Counted from the stretch's first letter, positions 42,386 through 53,924 are shown. The stretch: DNA of 64,000 nt from Chlorops oryzae (GCA_020466095.1 CM035807.1:50062752-50126751); one strand, 5' to 3'. Notes: generated from the sequence alone by a model not told the origin. Numbers and translations are program-made.

Positions 42386-42661
42386 TACTCCCGCCTCGAG
42401 ATTCGAAATTTGAAGCATGTACTCGGCCCTGAATGCATTTGCTTGTTCTGGATTCACATGAATTGCTGAATATACAATTTTAAACGAGAGAGACCGTTTC
42501 CCATTGTTCATTTGATTTTAGCTTTTACAGAGACTACAACGTGAGTCCAATTGACTCTATGGAATTAAAATATTTTTAACAAAGGAGATTTGGTGAGGTT
42601 TTGAAATTTATATTTAATTATCTAATCTAGCTCCTTTTGCCTCTAGATGCATCTTTAATCG

Positions 42662-43792
42662 TCATATTGTGGATATATCAAATGTTGACCGCATTCTTGG
42701 TGGTTTTGGTGGAGCAAGCTGCCGACTTCTGCTCTTGTATCTTAGCCTGCCGTAGTTGATGATGACGAACAGTAATACGCATGCGGCGATGCCCAATGCT
42801 CCGTATGCTATACCTAGACTGTGCGTGACAGATGATTGCACTTCCATTGGTAGTTTCAAATCTTGGCTCTTGAGATTTTGTTGAATTTTCGTTAGCTCAT
42901 CAATTTTGGATTCGTATGGGAGTAACGCTGTGATGTCTACAAGTTTCTCGCTAAAATTTGTAGATAACACTCCCATTGACGTGTAGCCGCCTTTACGTGT
43001 TGTCGATATAATCTGATGACCATGAATGGTTATGTCGTCACCTTTCAGTGTGCATTCTGCTTGAAGTTTGAGAATACCAATTCCTGATAAAGCTATGACG
43101 TCACTTTGCTCACCGCATACTGTTGTCATTCGCAATACTTGGGTGGTGGCGTATATCCATTTGTTTTTGTCGTATAACTGGTGCCACACCACCTCTTGAT
43201 TAGTGCTTTGCAGCTCACACGAGGGCTCTATTTCGTGATTAAAGAGGTCCAATTCACATTTGCTTATGTTGGAATTTTTGTGAAGTGTAGATTGTATATT
43301 GGAGCATAGGAGAAAATTGCTGTTTATGTGTGTACAGCCTTCGATGATGCTGTCTGTCATAGTGAAATATTCATCTCTGTGATCGTTGATCGCTAGCCAT
43401 CTTTCGGGCACTTTTATTGATATTAGTGTGCCATTTATTCTTGCGGTGATTGGTGTTAAGTATTGCAGATGAAATGCCTGCTGATCCAAAAGTGGTAGCC
43501 TGATGGTAAAAATGATGTGATTTTGTGCGACTACTTCATCAATTTCCATTAGTTTGTAAAACTGTAAAATGTTATCTTGCATAGCAGGTAACTGAAGATG
43601 CGATGGAAGGTGCATTCTGATTTTTCTAATTTCTTCAGAAAGCTGGTGAGGAGTAAGAACATACGGGTTCACTTTTTCATGGTGGCTATCAATTAAGATA
43701 TCAAGAATTGACGATCGCGTTTGCAAAAGGGATGATGATAATGCTAGTAGCTGGATGCACAGGCTCATTATTGCTTGAATTGAATGAATCAT
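42662..43792 (-). CDS. Env-like C-terminal part, membrane anchored (376 aa)
   Basis: A Cys-containing extracellular region of about 320 residues leads to a single membrane span near residues 326-348 (GIAYGALGIAACVLLFVIIN). A short basic, proline-rich tail (PPKPP) follows. It lies directly after the polyprotein frame and continues its env part in another phase: the frames are offset by a one-base change near 43,840. As read, env is split and a full protein would not be made. Env-like proteins of insect LTR elements are fusion proteins; function here is inferred from layout only. Confidence 0.75.
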   Translation of the reverse strand: MIHSIQAIMSLCIQLLALSSSLLQTRSSILDILIDSHHEKVNPYVLTPHQLSEEIRKIRMHLPSHLQLPAMQDNILQFYKLMEIDEVVAQNHIIFTIRLPLLDQQAFHLQYLTPITARINGTLISIKVPERWLAINDHRDEYFTMTDSIIEGCTHINSNFLLCSNIQSTLHKNSNISKCELDLFNHEIEPSCELQSTNQEVVWHQLYDKNKWIYATTQVLRMTTVCGEQSDVIALSGIGILKLQAECTLKGDDITIHGHQIISTTRKGGYTSMGVLSTNFSEKLVDITALLPYESKIDELTKIQQNLKSQDLKLPMEVQSSVTHSLGIAYGALGIAACVLLFVIINYGRLRYKSRSRQLAPPKPPRMRSTFDISTI

Positions 43793-43833
43793 GCCTGCTC
43801 CGAGCTGTTCACCAATTGTGTTTAGCCGTGTAT

Positions 43834-46800
43834 TTATTTCATTAATTTAATTTTAATATTTGTTTGGTCCTGTTTTATAATGTTAATCGTTGAGTCCACG
43901 AGCGAGGTTTGATTTTTTAAGAGTTTTACCAAGTGTTCTTCATTGCCTTGAATGTGTGCGATCGTTTTAGACATTTGCTTCTCGTAGTTTGAATCAAGTA
44001 CTCCAAATAGCGAATTAGCTACATTCCCAATTATGTCGACAGCACCCCGTTTTTTTCTTTTGGATAGAATTTCGAATCCTGACTCTAAATCATTTTCTAT
44101 TCGTTTAAGATGTTTTAACATCAGATCACAAGGTGGATGATTTCCATTTTTTGCGCAAGTGTCCATCAATTCAGATATTCCAGAAGTCAAAAGTGTTACA
44201 TCCCTTTTGAATGGCTCTAAATCAAAATATACAATTATTTTCCACGTTGTCACAATTAATTTGACTTGACCAATTTCGTCAAAATGGATTCCGGGACTGT
44301 TTGGTAGATGCGTTATGTTTATCTGATTGCAAAAGGCAAGCGGTAGAAGTAGCAATGTGATAATTGTGCATACTAAATTTGAGCTTAGCCGGGAACGTTT
44401 GGCAGGCGTTGCTTCGTTGTACATACTGCTAGTGCTCTTGATTTGATCTAATGGGATGCTGATGAGAAGGGACGTTGCTTGTTCCTGTGAATGAGCATCC
44501 CTTTGTTCTTCTTCATTTGAAATTGAAAGATTGATTTCTCCGTCTACTTTTTTTTCTAGAAATAGTGGAGCTAAGCGATGAATGGCGCGTTTGAAAATTC
44601 CCTTTTCAGTTTTGACGTCCACTACTCTAACCACGTCATCTTCTCCTCGGTATACTTTGATAATTCGTCCCAATGGCCACTGGAGTGCGGGAAGATTATC
44701 TTCTTTCAATATGACCATCGTGCCTTCATGTATATTGGTTACTGGTCCCTTCCACTTATGTTTTTGCTGTAAGTCCGCCAGATACTCCTTTCTCCACCGA
44801 TCCCAGAATTCGTTTTTTATTTGAGTGACTCTTTTCCAATGGGTTTGTAGCGTGCTTGATGATTGGGCTATTTTTTCATCAACTGTTGATATCATCGGCT
44901 CTCCAATCAAGAAATGTCCTGGTGTTAAGGCGTTTAAATCATTAGGATCGTTGGACATTGGTGTAAGTGGTCGGGAATTTAATATGGCTCCAATTTCGGC
45001 GATCGCAGTGCGTAGTTGTTCATCTGTCAATGATGCTGCTTCTGTACTTCTAATCAAGAGATGTTTCGCTGACTTGACGGCTGCTTCCCACAGTCCGCCA
45101 AAATGAGGAGCTCTGGGAGGAATGAAACGGAATTCGATTCCCTTCATGCTACAGGTCTTCATTATCTTTTCTTGTGCGTCAGGCGATAGGACTGCTTCCT
45201 GAATTAAATTTCGAGCGCCAACAAAATTCGTTGCGTTGTCGCTATACATGGTCTTGCAGTGTCCTCTTAGGGCTGTGAAACGTTTCAGTGCTCCAATAAA
45301 CGCTTCTGTTGACAGATTGGACACCAACTCCAAATGCACCGCCTTTGTGACGAAGCAGCAGAAGATGGCGACGTATGCCTTTTGAGGGTGCTTCCCTCTT
45401 ATGTTGAAATGGATTTTAAAAGGTCCACAGTAATCCACTCCTGTAGTTAAAAAGGGTCTAGCTGGCTCCACGCGTGCAGCTGGCAATTGTCCCATGATTT
45501 GATTATATAAAATTGGTCTTGCTCTTCTGCATCTGATGCAATGATTTACGATGGATCTTGTCATTTGTTTTACTTTTATGGGCCAGAATCGTTGACGTAT
45601 TATGTTCATAAGCGTTTGTGCTGTACAGTGAAGGTTTTCTTGATGGAGTGCCTCCATCAATAACTTAACTGTTGGATCATTGTACGGTAGTATTAGCTGA
45701 TGTTTTGTGTCGTAGTTAAGAGAAGAGCAACTCATTCTTCCTCCCACTCTCAAGAGTCCTTCCTCATCAAGGAATGGAGACAGAGAGCTTAGATTATGAG
45801 AGTTGGGTAGCTGATCGCCCTTGCTCAGAATTTTGAGCGTATCCCTAAACTCAATTCTTTGAATTTCCTTAACGATGTATTTCAGTGACGTATTTAGTTC
45901 TGATGGTGATAGTTGCAAAGTTTCTGGTCGACAAGATCTAATTTGTCTTGGATTCTGTGTGAAGCGCAAAATGTAGCATATAATCCGTTGCAAGGTGCGG
46001 AAATTATTTTTTGCATTGATTGTATGAATCAAAGGTAGTGCTTGGATTGAAATTGCAACAGTTTTTGTGTTTTGTTTTCTTTCCAGTGACGTTTTCTCGA
46101 TTGATTCCTTCTGAAGTGGTGCTGTCCATACCTCTTGACCTTGATAAAGAAACATAGGTCCATAAAACCATAAATGTGTGGTTGCAAGCTCTTGCGGGTT
46201 AATGCCACGTGAAAGTACGTCCGCTGGATTGTGTTTTGAGGGCACATACTGCCATTGATCTGGATTCGATAGTTGTTGTATTTTTCCGATGCGATGAGCA
46301 ACAAACGCTTGAAAGGTTGCTGACTTTTGATTAATCCAGGATAATACTATCTGCGAGTCTGACCAGTAGTACGTTGCTGCATCTTGGATGTTTAAATCAG
46401 TTTTCACTCGTGTCATAAGTTCTGTTGCCAACACGGCTGCACAAAGTTCCAAACGTGGTATTGTTAATGTTTTCAACGGAGCAACACGATTTTTGGAGCA
46501 TAAAAGCCGAATCATAACGCTTTTGTCGATTTTTATTGCTCTTATGTAGATGCATGCGCCATATGCTCTTTCGGAAGCATCTGAAAAGGCGTGCAATTGG
46601 AACGATGTTTTTTCCTGATGGTTAAAAATGTGCCGAGGAATTTTCACGTTGTTGAGTGCTTGCAGGTTTGTTCGAAAGCTTGACCATTGTGTGTGAAGCT
46701 CTGGTGGAATGACTGTATCCCAATCAAGTTGAAGACCCCATAACTGTTGGATAAATATTTTGGCTTTTACCACTACTGGGGCAACTAGTCCGAGTGGGTC

Positions 46801-49800
46801 AAAGATTCTTGCCAGCTCCGATGTTACTTGCCGCTTTGTTATGCGAGTTTCAGCATTGACTGCAACTTTTATCCCAAATTCATCTGTTGTGGGCAGCCAT
46901 CGTAGTCCTAACGTTTTGATGGATTCATTAGAGTGGTTGTCGAAGTCGAAATTTATTTCTTGGTCTTCAATAGCGACTCCTTGCATCAGTCTGGAGCAAT
47001 TTGCACTCCATTTTTTTGGATTCATCCCTGCTTTTTGAAGTATTGTCGTTAATTGATTTTGAATTTCAATAGCTTCCTTTATTGAATCTGCCCCCGCCAA
47101 TCCATCATCAACGTAGAAATTGTGTTTCAAAGCTGTTGATCCTGCAGGCGCGCTATCCTTGTTTTCCTCTGCTAACTTTACTAAGCACCGTGTAGCCAAA
47201 TAGGGAGCAGCTCTTGTTCCATACGTGACTGTGTTCAATTGAAAATACTTCACTGGTTGACTTGTGTCGTTTCTCCATATGATTAACTGTAGCATTCTGT
47301 CGTCTTTATGTACCAAAATTTGACGGTACATTTTCTCAATATCCGTTTTAAACACAAACCTAGGCAGTCTGAAGCGAAGCAATATGGCAAAGAGTTCGCT
47401 TTGCACTGTTCTGCCTGTGTGCATTAGTTCATTAAGAGATATTCCCGAAGTGGTTTTGGCCGACGCATCAAACACAACTCTCAATTTAGTGCTTGTACTT
47501 TCTGGACGCAATATGCAGTGGTGAGGTATGAAATAATGTGGTTTTTCTATACTTTTAGGGTTGATTTCGGTCATGTGACCTAGTTTTTCATATTGCTCCA
47601 TAAACGCAACGTATTCGCTTCGAATGTCGTGGTTTTTCGATAAACGTCTTTCTAATGCCATTAGCCGATTGAAAGCTAGCCCTTTTGAGTCGCCCAACAT
47701 GCCAATGTCGCCAGCAAATGGTAGTCTGACTATTAAGCGACCCGTTTCCGTTTTGGTTGTATTTAGTGTGAAGTGTTCTTCACACAGTTTCTCCTCCACT
47801 GTCATTGTGTTGCATACTTCAGGAGTTTCCTCATGTTTCCAGAATTTTGCTATTGCTTCTTCCAGATCATTTTCAGAGCAAATGCCACAGACAGCTGTTG
47901 ACTCCTCCGGCTGTTGAACCTTCCCTGCTATGATCCACCCAAACACGCTGTTTTGCAATGTTGGAAGATTTTTTCCAATAGATATTTTCCCCGCACACAA
48001 TATTTGATGATAGAATTCTGCTCCCAATAATAAGTCTATCTTATTCGGACTAGCGAAGTCTGGATCAGCTAATTCTATGTTATTTGGCAAGTTCCAGTTC
48101 GACGTGTTAATTTCTTGACTTGGTTGTCTTGAAACAATTTGTGGCAACACATGCGCTTCCACTGCTGCCGTGAATCTGCCAATGCGAGACTGAACCTTTA
48201 AGTTGACTCGATGCCGTGAGCTTTTTGATGTTTTTCCGATTCCTTCAATTTGCAAATTTGTTGCCTTGGTCTGCGCGTTTAATTTTTTGATTAATTTTTC
48301 AGTTACGACGTTAATTTGCGATCCAGAATCAAGAATTGCTCGACATTCGATTTGTTGCTTGTTGGTTGCTGTGAGTACAACACGCGCTGTGCCAAGTAGA
48401 ACATACTTGTTGGTTGTATCTCCTGAAAGTAAGCTGGCTGAGCCTGTATTTGTTGACTGATTGCTGCATTCATTGCTGGGTTGACTGCTAAGTCGAGTCT
48501 CTTGTTGATTTGGACCGTTCGGGTGAAGTACGGTATGATGTTTCTTCTCGCATTGTTTGCAGTGACCAGATTTGCATTCAACTGCTTTGTGACCCAACTT
48601 GAGACAATTGCTGCATATTTTCAGCTTCCTTATCCATTGCCATTTGTTGGTCAATGTGTCTTCCTTGAATTTGACGCACGCATAGAGTTGATGGTTGTCC
48701 CCATTGCAAACCTTGCATTTGGAAATTCCGGGCCTTGCGTTTACTGCCGAACCTGATGTTTTTGTTGATGAAGTTTTGCCTCCCTTTCCAAGCGCCTCTA
48801 AAGATTGAAACCGGTGTTCCAAAAACTTTAAAACTGACTCAAGCTTTACTGGGTTCTTGTTGTCAACTAATGCTTGTTCGAACGCTGAATGAGTATTTCG
48901 GTCAAGCTTCTTGATTAGAAGGTGCGCTACCAAGATGTCCCATTCTTCTACTGAAATGCCTTGCGCTTTCAGTCCATGCATGCATTCGATGGTGATGTCA
49001 TGCAACTCTTTTAATGCTGCTGCAGACTCTGATGTCGCGTTAGGCTGTGACAAAAATTTGTTCATTAATTCTGTCACTAGAAGTCGTTTGTTGTCGTAAC
49101 GACTTGTTACTATTTCCCACGCTATGTTGTAGTTTTCTGATGACATGGAGAGGTGCTTTATTAAATTTTTCGCCTCCCCTGCCATAAAACTCGATAGGTA
49201 GTACATTTTTTGTACATCGCTTATTTGGTTTTTATGAATGAGCTGAACAAATAGCTCTTTGAACTGTATCCATTGAGAGAAGGTCCCATCAAATTTTGGA
49301 ATTTGAATTTTCGGTAATGGTACTTCATGGGCTTCTCTGGGTGGTGCTACAGTGTCCACCTGCTGTGACTGTGGCATGTCGCATGCCTCATCTATTGCGT
49401 CAATTAACTCCCTCATTTCCTCTTCAAAGTTTAGAAATTGATGATGTGAGTAGCGGTCGACTTGTTCGGGTGATGCCAAGAACCGCTTTTCGATGTCTTT
49501 TATTTCTTCTTGTCGCTCAAGGATCAACTTGCTCTTGCCTTGGTAGAACGATTTGCTGTGGATGCTGAATCCTTCCTTGAGTAGTCGCTCCTTTAATTCA
49601 CGGAGTGAATTCATTAACGCATTTTGGGTTTTGAAGAGGCCATTGTTAGTCGTGAGCACCTGGTTGCCCTTACTGGGTGTTGCTCCAGCTGTGGTTGATT
49701 TTATAATACACGTCTCCTTTAAGAGAGGTGATTTGGTGCCTTCTCTTGATGTTGAGGTGTGTACTTCCAACGTTGGTTTTAGAGCCGCTTCTTCGAGAGC

Positions 49801-50091
49801 TGCTCTTTCTCCCTCTATTTTAAAAGCCTCGCTGTAACTGTCTACAAGGCTCTTGATGCCACTGTAGTAGTCCTTTTTAAAATAGTCGTGCTCCATGGGG
49901 ATCTTTTCGCCTTTTATAATGATGTCGTGGTTTGTGCTAAAAGGTCGCCATAAATCTTGCAATCGAGATAGTTTCTCGGAATAATACGCCTTTGATTTCC
50001 TGTCCTTTGAGTCCTTTTTGAAATTCCGTATTAATTGCTCAATAGCTTGACCCAATTTTTCTTGTTTTTCTATCAGATTTTGATCCTCCAT
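43834..50091 (-). CDS. Gag-Pol polyprotein with start of Env (2,085 aa), BEL/Pao
   Basis: Order by residue: charged N-terminus and Gag capsid (to about 440); zinc knuckles starting CKVC (about 458) and CSNC (about 495); protease ILDSGSQINVV (about 588); RT with DIEKMYRQI and YVDDG (about 995); RNase H FSDASERAYGA (about 1,170); integrase with HCIRCRRA zinc pair (about 1,520) and acidic residues in GVDYCGP, YSDNATNF and HFGGLWE (about 1,550-1,663). Then a signal-like hydrophobic segment (about 1,910-1,925) and a furin-type KRKKRG site (about 2,015) begin env. All enzymatic motifs are present with no internal stop. The Met at 50,091 follows the primer site by about 130 bases. Confidence 0.95.
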   Translation of the reverse strand: MEDQNLIEKQEKLGQAIEQLIRNFKKDSKDRKSKAYYSEKLSRLQDLWRPFSTNHDIIIKGEKIPMEHDYFKKDYYSGIKSLVDSYSEAFKIEGERAALEEAALKPTLEVHTSTSREGTKSPLLKETCIIKSTTAGATPSKGNQVLTTNNGLFKTQNALMNSLRELKERLLKEGFSIHSKSFYQGKSKLILERQEEIKDIEKRFLASPEQVDRYSHHQFLNFEEEMRELIDAIDEACDMPQSQQVDTVAPPREAHEVPLPKIQIPKFDGTFSQWIQFKELFVQLIHKNQISDVQKMYYLSSFMAGEAKNLIKHLSMSSENYNIAWEIVTSRYDNKRLLVTELMNKFLSQPNATSESAAALKELHDITIECMHGLKAQGISVEEWDILVAHLLIKKLDRNTHSAFEQALVDNKNPVKLESVLKFLEHRFQSLEALGKGGKTSSTKTSGSAVNARPGISKCKVCNGDNHQLYACVKFKEDTLTNKWQWIRKLKICSNCLKLGHKAVECKSGHCKQCEKKHHTVLHPNGPNQQETRLSSQPSNECSNQSTNTGSASLLSGDTTNKYVLLGTARVVLTATNKQQIECRAILDSGSQINVVTEKLIKKLNAQTKATNLQIEGIGKTSKSSRHRVNLKVQSRIGRFTAAVEAHVLPQIVSRQPSQEINTSNWNLPNNIELADPDFASPNKIDLLLGAEFYHQILCAGKISIGKNLPTLQNSVFGWIIAGKVQQPEESTAVCGICSENDLEEAIAKFWKHEETPEVCNTMTVEEKLCEEHFTLNTTKTETGRLIVRLPFAGDIGMLGDSKGLAFNRLMALERRLSKNHDIRSEYVAFMEQYEKLGHMTEINPKSIEKPHYFIPHHCILRPESTSTKLRVVFDASAKTTSGISLNELMHTGRTVQSELFAILLRFRLPRFVFKTDIEKMYRQILVHKDDRMLQLIIWRNDTSQPVKYFQLNTVTYGTRAAPYLATRCLVKLAEENKDSAPAGSTALKHNFYVDDGLAGADSIKEAIEIQNQLTTILQKAGMNPKKWSANCSRLMQGVAIEDQEINFDFDNHSNESIKTLGLRWLPTTDEFGIKVAVNAETRITKRQVTSELARIFDPLGLVAPVVVKAKIFIQQLWGLQLDWDTVIPPELHTQWSSFRTNLQALNNVKIPRHIFNHQEKTSFQLHAFSDASERAYGACIYIRAIKIDKSVMIRLLCSKNRVAPLKTLTIPRLELCAAVLATELMTRVKTDLNIQDAATYYWSDSQIVLSWINQKSATFQAFVAHRIGKIQQLSNPDQWQYVPSKHNPADVLSRGINPQELATTHLWFYGPMFLYQGQEVWTAPLQKESIEKTSLERKQNTKTVAISIQALPLIHTINAKNNFRTLQRIICYILRFTQNPRQIRSCRPETLQLSPSELNTSLKYIVKEIQRIEFRDTLKILSKGDQLPNSHNLSSLSPFLDEEGLLRVGGRMSCSSLNYDTKHQLILPYNDPTVKLLMEALHQENLHCTAQTLMNIIRQRFWPIKVKQMTRSIVNHCIRCRRARPILYNQIMGQLPAARVEPARPFLTTGVDYCGPFKIHFNIRGKHPQKAYVAIFCCFVTKAVHLELVSNLSTEAFIGALKRFTALRGHCKTMYSDNATNFVGARNLIQEAVLSPDAQEKIMKTCSMKGIEFRFIPPRAPHFGGLWEAAVKSAKHLLIRSTEAASLTDEQLRTAIAEIGAILNSRPLTPMSNDPNDLNALTPGHFLIGEPMISTVDEKIAQSSSTLQTHWKRVTQIKNEFWDRWRKEYLADLQQKHKWKGPVTNIHEGTMVILKEDNLPALQWPLGRIIKVYRGEDDVVRVVDVKTEKGIFKRAIHRLAPLFLEKKVDGEINLSISNEEEQRDAHSQEQATSLLISIPLDQIKSTSSMYNEATPAKRSRLSSNLVCTIITLLLLPLAFCNQINITHLPNSPGIHFDEIGQVKLIVTTWKIIVYFDLEPFKRDVTLLTSGISELMDTCAKNGNHPPCDLMLKHLKRIENDLESGFEILSKRKKRGAVDIIGNVANSLFGVLDSNYEKQMSKTIAHIQGNEEHLVKLLKNQTSLVDSTINIIKQDQTNIKIKLMK

Positions 50092-50220
50092 TATGTTGAC
50101 TGGTTGGACTGGTTCTAATAAAACGATTTGAAAGCCGGCCCGAACTTTAACTTGCGATTTATATGTTCAAATTTTTTATGCGGTTTAAAAGATTGCGCGT
50201 TTTTTTTTTTTTTTTTTTAT

Positions 50221-50233
50221 TCGGGGGTCACCA
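50221..50233 (-). other. Primer-binding site, tRNA-Trp-like
   Basis: On the minus strand TGGTGACCCCCGA begins two bases after the LTR end. The first ten bases match the complement of the insect tRNA-Trp 3' end as I recall it. Confidence 0.65.
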
Positions 50234-50235
50234 AA

Positions 50236-50695
50236 TGATTAGACCTTAAGTCTAATGTGGGCTGTTAAGCCTTTGTGGTTAAGCACATGAACCTAAACAC
50301 AACGAAGATTGTGGTGTTTGAATTATTCTAGCCAAGCGCATGTACCTGTCTAGAGCATGAATTAGTTTGTTGAAGTATGATTGTTAACTCATTTTTATTG
50401 AACCACAATTGTTCTTATATACTAATAACAATATGCAAAAAAGGTACAAAAAGGTAGAAAATACTGATTTAGTCAAATTTTGTTTTTTATAAATGAATTA
50501 CATAAAATTGCAGTGATTGCATATTGAGAAATTGATCGTACCAAGCAAGTGCAATGGGCTTCGATTTTGCTTTGCTCGTTCAAGGCCTTACGAACGAAAG
50601 TGCAAACAAAGAAATAAAAAAGAGCGACTTCTGTCGTCGCAGAAAGTTATACTTGATAAATAAAACAAAACAACACATTAAGTTGAGTATCAACA
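50236..50695 (-). repeat. 5' LTR (460 bp)
   Basis: Matches 41,926-42,385 with no visible change. Followed by aaaat, completing the target duplication. Confidence 0.95.
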
Positions 50696-50752
50696 AAAAT
50701 AAAATAAGCGAAAACTGATTGATATATTTAAGTAGTATAAATGTTTGCTGGG

Positions 50753-51119
50753 TAATTCTTCATAAAGAAAATGTTCCTTCTTAAATCAGCTGTTTCCATT
50801 TGGAAAACAAAGGGCCGCATAAACTCTATTTAAGTGCTCGATATGGGACATTTAAGTACGTGCTGCCATTTAGGGTGGTGAAAATAAATATGTGTGATTA
50901 AACTACAATTCGTTTTTAAGTATGCTTGGTGAATTTGGCTCCAAGTCATTATGTTCACTAGTATCACCAAAATTATACTAAATAAACTGGCCAACACTAT
51001 CAATTAAGACATAATAAACCTGAAATTCAAATAGCCTGTTATCATTGAAAATTGGTTCTGGTTAAAGTGCCACATATCAAATTTGAACTACCGCACGGGG
51101 TCAATCGTACAATCAAGTG
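50753..51119. other. Unassigned spacer
   Basis: Non-coding sequence between the split MITE and the BEL gag remnant; no recognised feature. Confidence 0.45.
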
Positions 51120-52220
51120 TTCATATTGACTTACAACAAATGGCATTACCAAAATTCGATGGAGATTATCTGGAATGGGTTGCATTCAAGGATATCTTTC
51201 CGAAAATTGTACACAAATCATTGAAAAGCGGAGTCTGATAGAACTTTCCATGAACGAAAAATAATAATGCATCAGCAATGAGTATTTTAACGAGCAGATA
51301 TGACAGTAAGCGGTCATTGGTTTCAACATGGACAAGCTACTTTGGCAACCACCGATTATAAATGATTCTTCGTCAACAATCAAAACACTTTACGATATCA
51401 CAAAGGATTGTCTCTATGGGCTTCAGTCGAACATTGTAATACAATCATCAGCCACATAGTCTTAGGAAATTGCACCAAGTAACTTAAAATGCGTTTGAAA
51501 TAGGAAATAATGAAAACTTAAGACTAAAAGTATCGAAGAAATTCTTCAGTTTTTGGGGCGGCGGTTCAAAGCATTAGAATTTCGAAGTTACACAGAAAAG
51601 GCAACAAAGCGTTTATGTTGGCCAGTATTGAATGCAGATTAAAACTGTAAGATATAAAAAAAGAATAGCAACCTTGCCTGTAAATGCACGGTGATGAAAA
51701 ATGTCAAACTCCACATCTTATGCGCAAATTGTTTAAAGAATGACACCAATCCAGCACATGAAAATCACAGCACTAGTCTAAGTGCGCAAAGATACAATGC
51801 ATTGTTGCACCCAGCAAGATTAATTACAGGAAGATTGTCAAAGAAACTTGGCGTTGCACTAAAATTTTTTATTTCAATTCTGTAAAGCCTTGGGGTAACT
51901 GAAAGTGCGGTTCGCCGTGGGTTTACTGCAAGGCTGGACGTGCATTGCATACAAAATAAATTTTCGGAGCACCCAGCATATCTCCATTAAAGCAAAGAAT
52001 GGAAAATACCTAAAGAATTAATATAAGCAGAGCCGAAAATTAATTTAAAAAAAGAACGAATAAATTGCTTACTTGGAGCAGAGATCTTTTAAGATCTTTC
52101 AAAACAAGGAAATGTGGAGCTTGGGCAAACCTACCCGCACTGCAAAGTACCGTATTTGGCTGGACTGTGCAAGGAGTGCTGGATCTAAAGATGTTACCAA
52201 AGCCATTTGCTGTGTATGAA
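51120..52220 (+). pseudogene. Old BEL/Pao gag and protease fragment
   Basis: Plus-strand translation in shifting frames shows LPKFDGDYLEWVAFKDIF, a SILTSRYDSKRSLV motif, a RRFKALEFRS segment and a decayed knuckle (CANC). It ends with LLGAEIF and NLPALQSTVFGW, the protease-RT linker of BEL elements. Many stops. No LTRs found. Confidence 0.78.
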
Positions 52221-53596
52221 CACTAGGATGTCCCAACAAAAAAATTTTTTTTGGATCGTGGTTTTTTCAAAAGACTATAGTTCAAGGTATTTTTGAGAAT
52301 TTTTTCTAATTTGTCGTAAAAGATTTAGAGGTTACGCTCAGCGGATTTGCCTCAAAAGCCCCACATTTCCAAACTTTTGGAGATAGCTTCTTCATAAGCA
52401 ATGCTTTTCAGAATTTTTTGGTATTAATCGGTGGAAGAGTATACAATATTTGTTCTCACTTACATAAACTGCAAAATACACCAACTTTATAGTGTCATGG
52501 TGAAACAACCACACAATGGGAATGTAAAAAAATTGACTCACATCTATTTCTAATACGCAAGCACATGCAAAGTGCATAACTCATAAACTGTAATAAGGGT
52601 CAATTGCCACACGATCTTTGGTTCAAACGCTCTTTGTACTATTTCATGCATGCAATATGATCGTTGGGTCAAAATCGGTTCTTGTGCTATTTTAAGTGCA
52701 TAGCTCAAATGTGCAACGCATTCCATTTCATTTCTTTTCCATTTCGTTCCACCATGCAACTTTCCTTTGTTTAGAATAGTATAAAAAGAGATTGTTAATC
52801 TTAAGACAGTAACAGTTAAGTTTTAATGGTCAACTTGAACAAAGAGGATCCTAGCAAAGATATTTGCCGGATACCATTGTTCAAGAATATATAAGAAACA
52901 TATTAAATAACTTGTTATATTTTTAAACTTATTATAATTTAGGCATCTTTAGTAAACATTTTTACGAACAAAATCGGGCGTCAAAAAAAGAATGCCCCAA
53001 AACTTCTTAATTTATATGAAAATGGTTGAAAGTAATGATGCAATTTCAAAGAGTACGAGTTCCTTAAAAAATTTTTGGGACACCCTAATGTACACATTGG
53101 AACTACAAGAAATAGTGACGAAGTTTCGGAAAAATCTATCGTATCAATTTTTCAGGGGCGGCCCATTGAGGGTGCCTGGGAGGGTTTTTGCGCAAATTCC
53201 ATCTCTTTCACTTGTGGGTCAAAGAAATGGAAACAGTCCAACATTGAATGACTTAAATTGTGTGATAAGTGATGGAAAGTGTCGTCCTAATCAAGTACCA
53301 AGCCGAACTAGTGCCAGAGCCGTGCGAGAAAGGCCTCCGAGGGGATTTCTTAATATTGGCTATGTTCACGCGCGATAATCCGAACATTCGTGTTTTTGAA
53401 TAAATTAAGGACTGCCATGTAAATGGCGATGATGCATTAAGGCGACTAATCTTCGCTCATGAACTAGCTACCTTCAGGGCCGGCCGAAGAAGGCTTCCTG
53501 AACTCAACATTCAACTAAAGTAAAATTTCAAAGGACTGCAATAAGAAGGAGACTGATTCATAGTGACATTGACCTTTCCCAATAAATCAAGTATCC
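52221..53596. other. Unassigned region
   Basis: A 128-codon frame (52,992-53,378) has no recognisable domain and unremarkable composition, so I do not call it a gene. The rest is AT-rich without obvious repeats. Confidence 0.45.
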
Positions 53597-53737
53597 TCAG
53601 GGGCGGTTAAGTTGGACATGATGATATTGGTTATGATCATACTGATGATAACATCTGCCATTTGGATTTTTGGATTCGGATTCTAGTCCATTAATTGCGT
53701 TGTTGAAGCGTGTGGAGATAGTATTGTTGCCACGGAG

Positions 53738-53880
53738 GTTGCGGATTGCTTCTATCTCGGTTAGAATGTTTTGTAATGCTTCTGCTGTGGGTAACATTTT
53801 TCCGATAGCCTTGACCAATAGCGTTTTGGCGGATTTCACACAGGCCTCCCACAGACCGCCGAAGTGTGGTGCTCTGATCG
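53738..53880 (-). pseudogene. BEL/Pao integrase fragment
   Basis: The minus strand encodes a FGGLWEACVKSAKTLL-type motif around the catalytic Glu of BEL integrase, followed by about 25 residues to LTEIEAI. It then diverges. An isolated fragment of about 140 bp. Confidence 0.75.
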
Positions 53881-53924
53881 ACCGTCATAACCAAAACATA
53901 ATCAGCTGTGATTGAAATAGCCAA

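Larger units (their letters stand above)
41926..50695 (-). mobile_element. BEL/Pao retrotransposon with env-like region (young)
   Basis: LTRs of 460 bp (41,926-42,385 and 50,236-50,695) show no difference by eye. The target duplication is aaaat (41,921-41,925 and 50,696-50,700). It reads on the minus strand: 5' LTR right, primer site, one long gag-pol-env frame, env remainder, 3' LTR left. Length (8.77 kb), 5-bp duplication and gene order fit BEL/Pao, and the long fused polyprotein with env recalls the roo type. Only one coding break is seen, in env near 43,840. Confidence 0.95.
41756..50752. mobile_element. MITE with CCCAGCAAACATTT-type ends, split by the BEL element
   Basis: Left CCCAGCAAGCATTT at 41,756 and right AAATGTTTGCTGGG ending at 50,752 are inverted with one difference. 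Without the BEL insertion the unit is about 230 bp. No clear target duplication is seen, so the superfamily is open. Confidence 0.5.

Noticed and set aside
52992..53378. 128-codon plus frame as a gene
   Set aside because: No domain, no neighbouring context, no start or splice support; could arise by chance.
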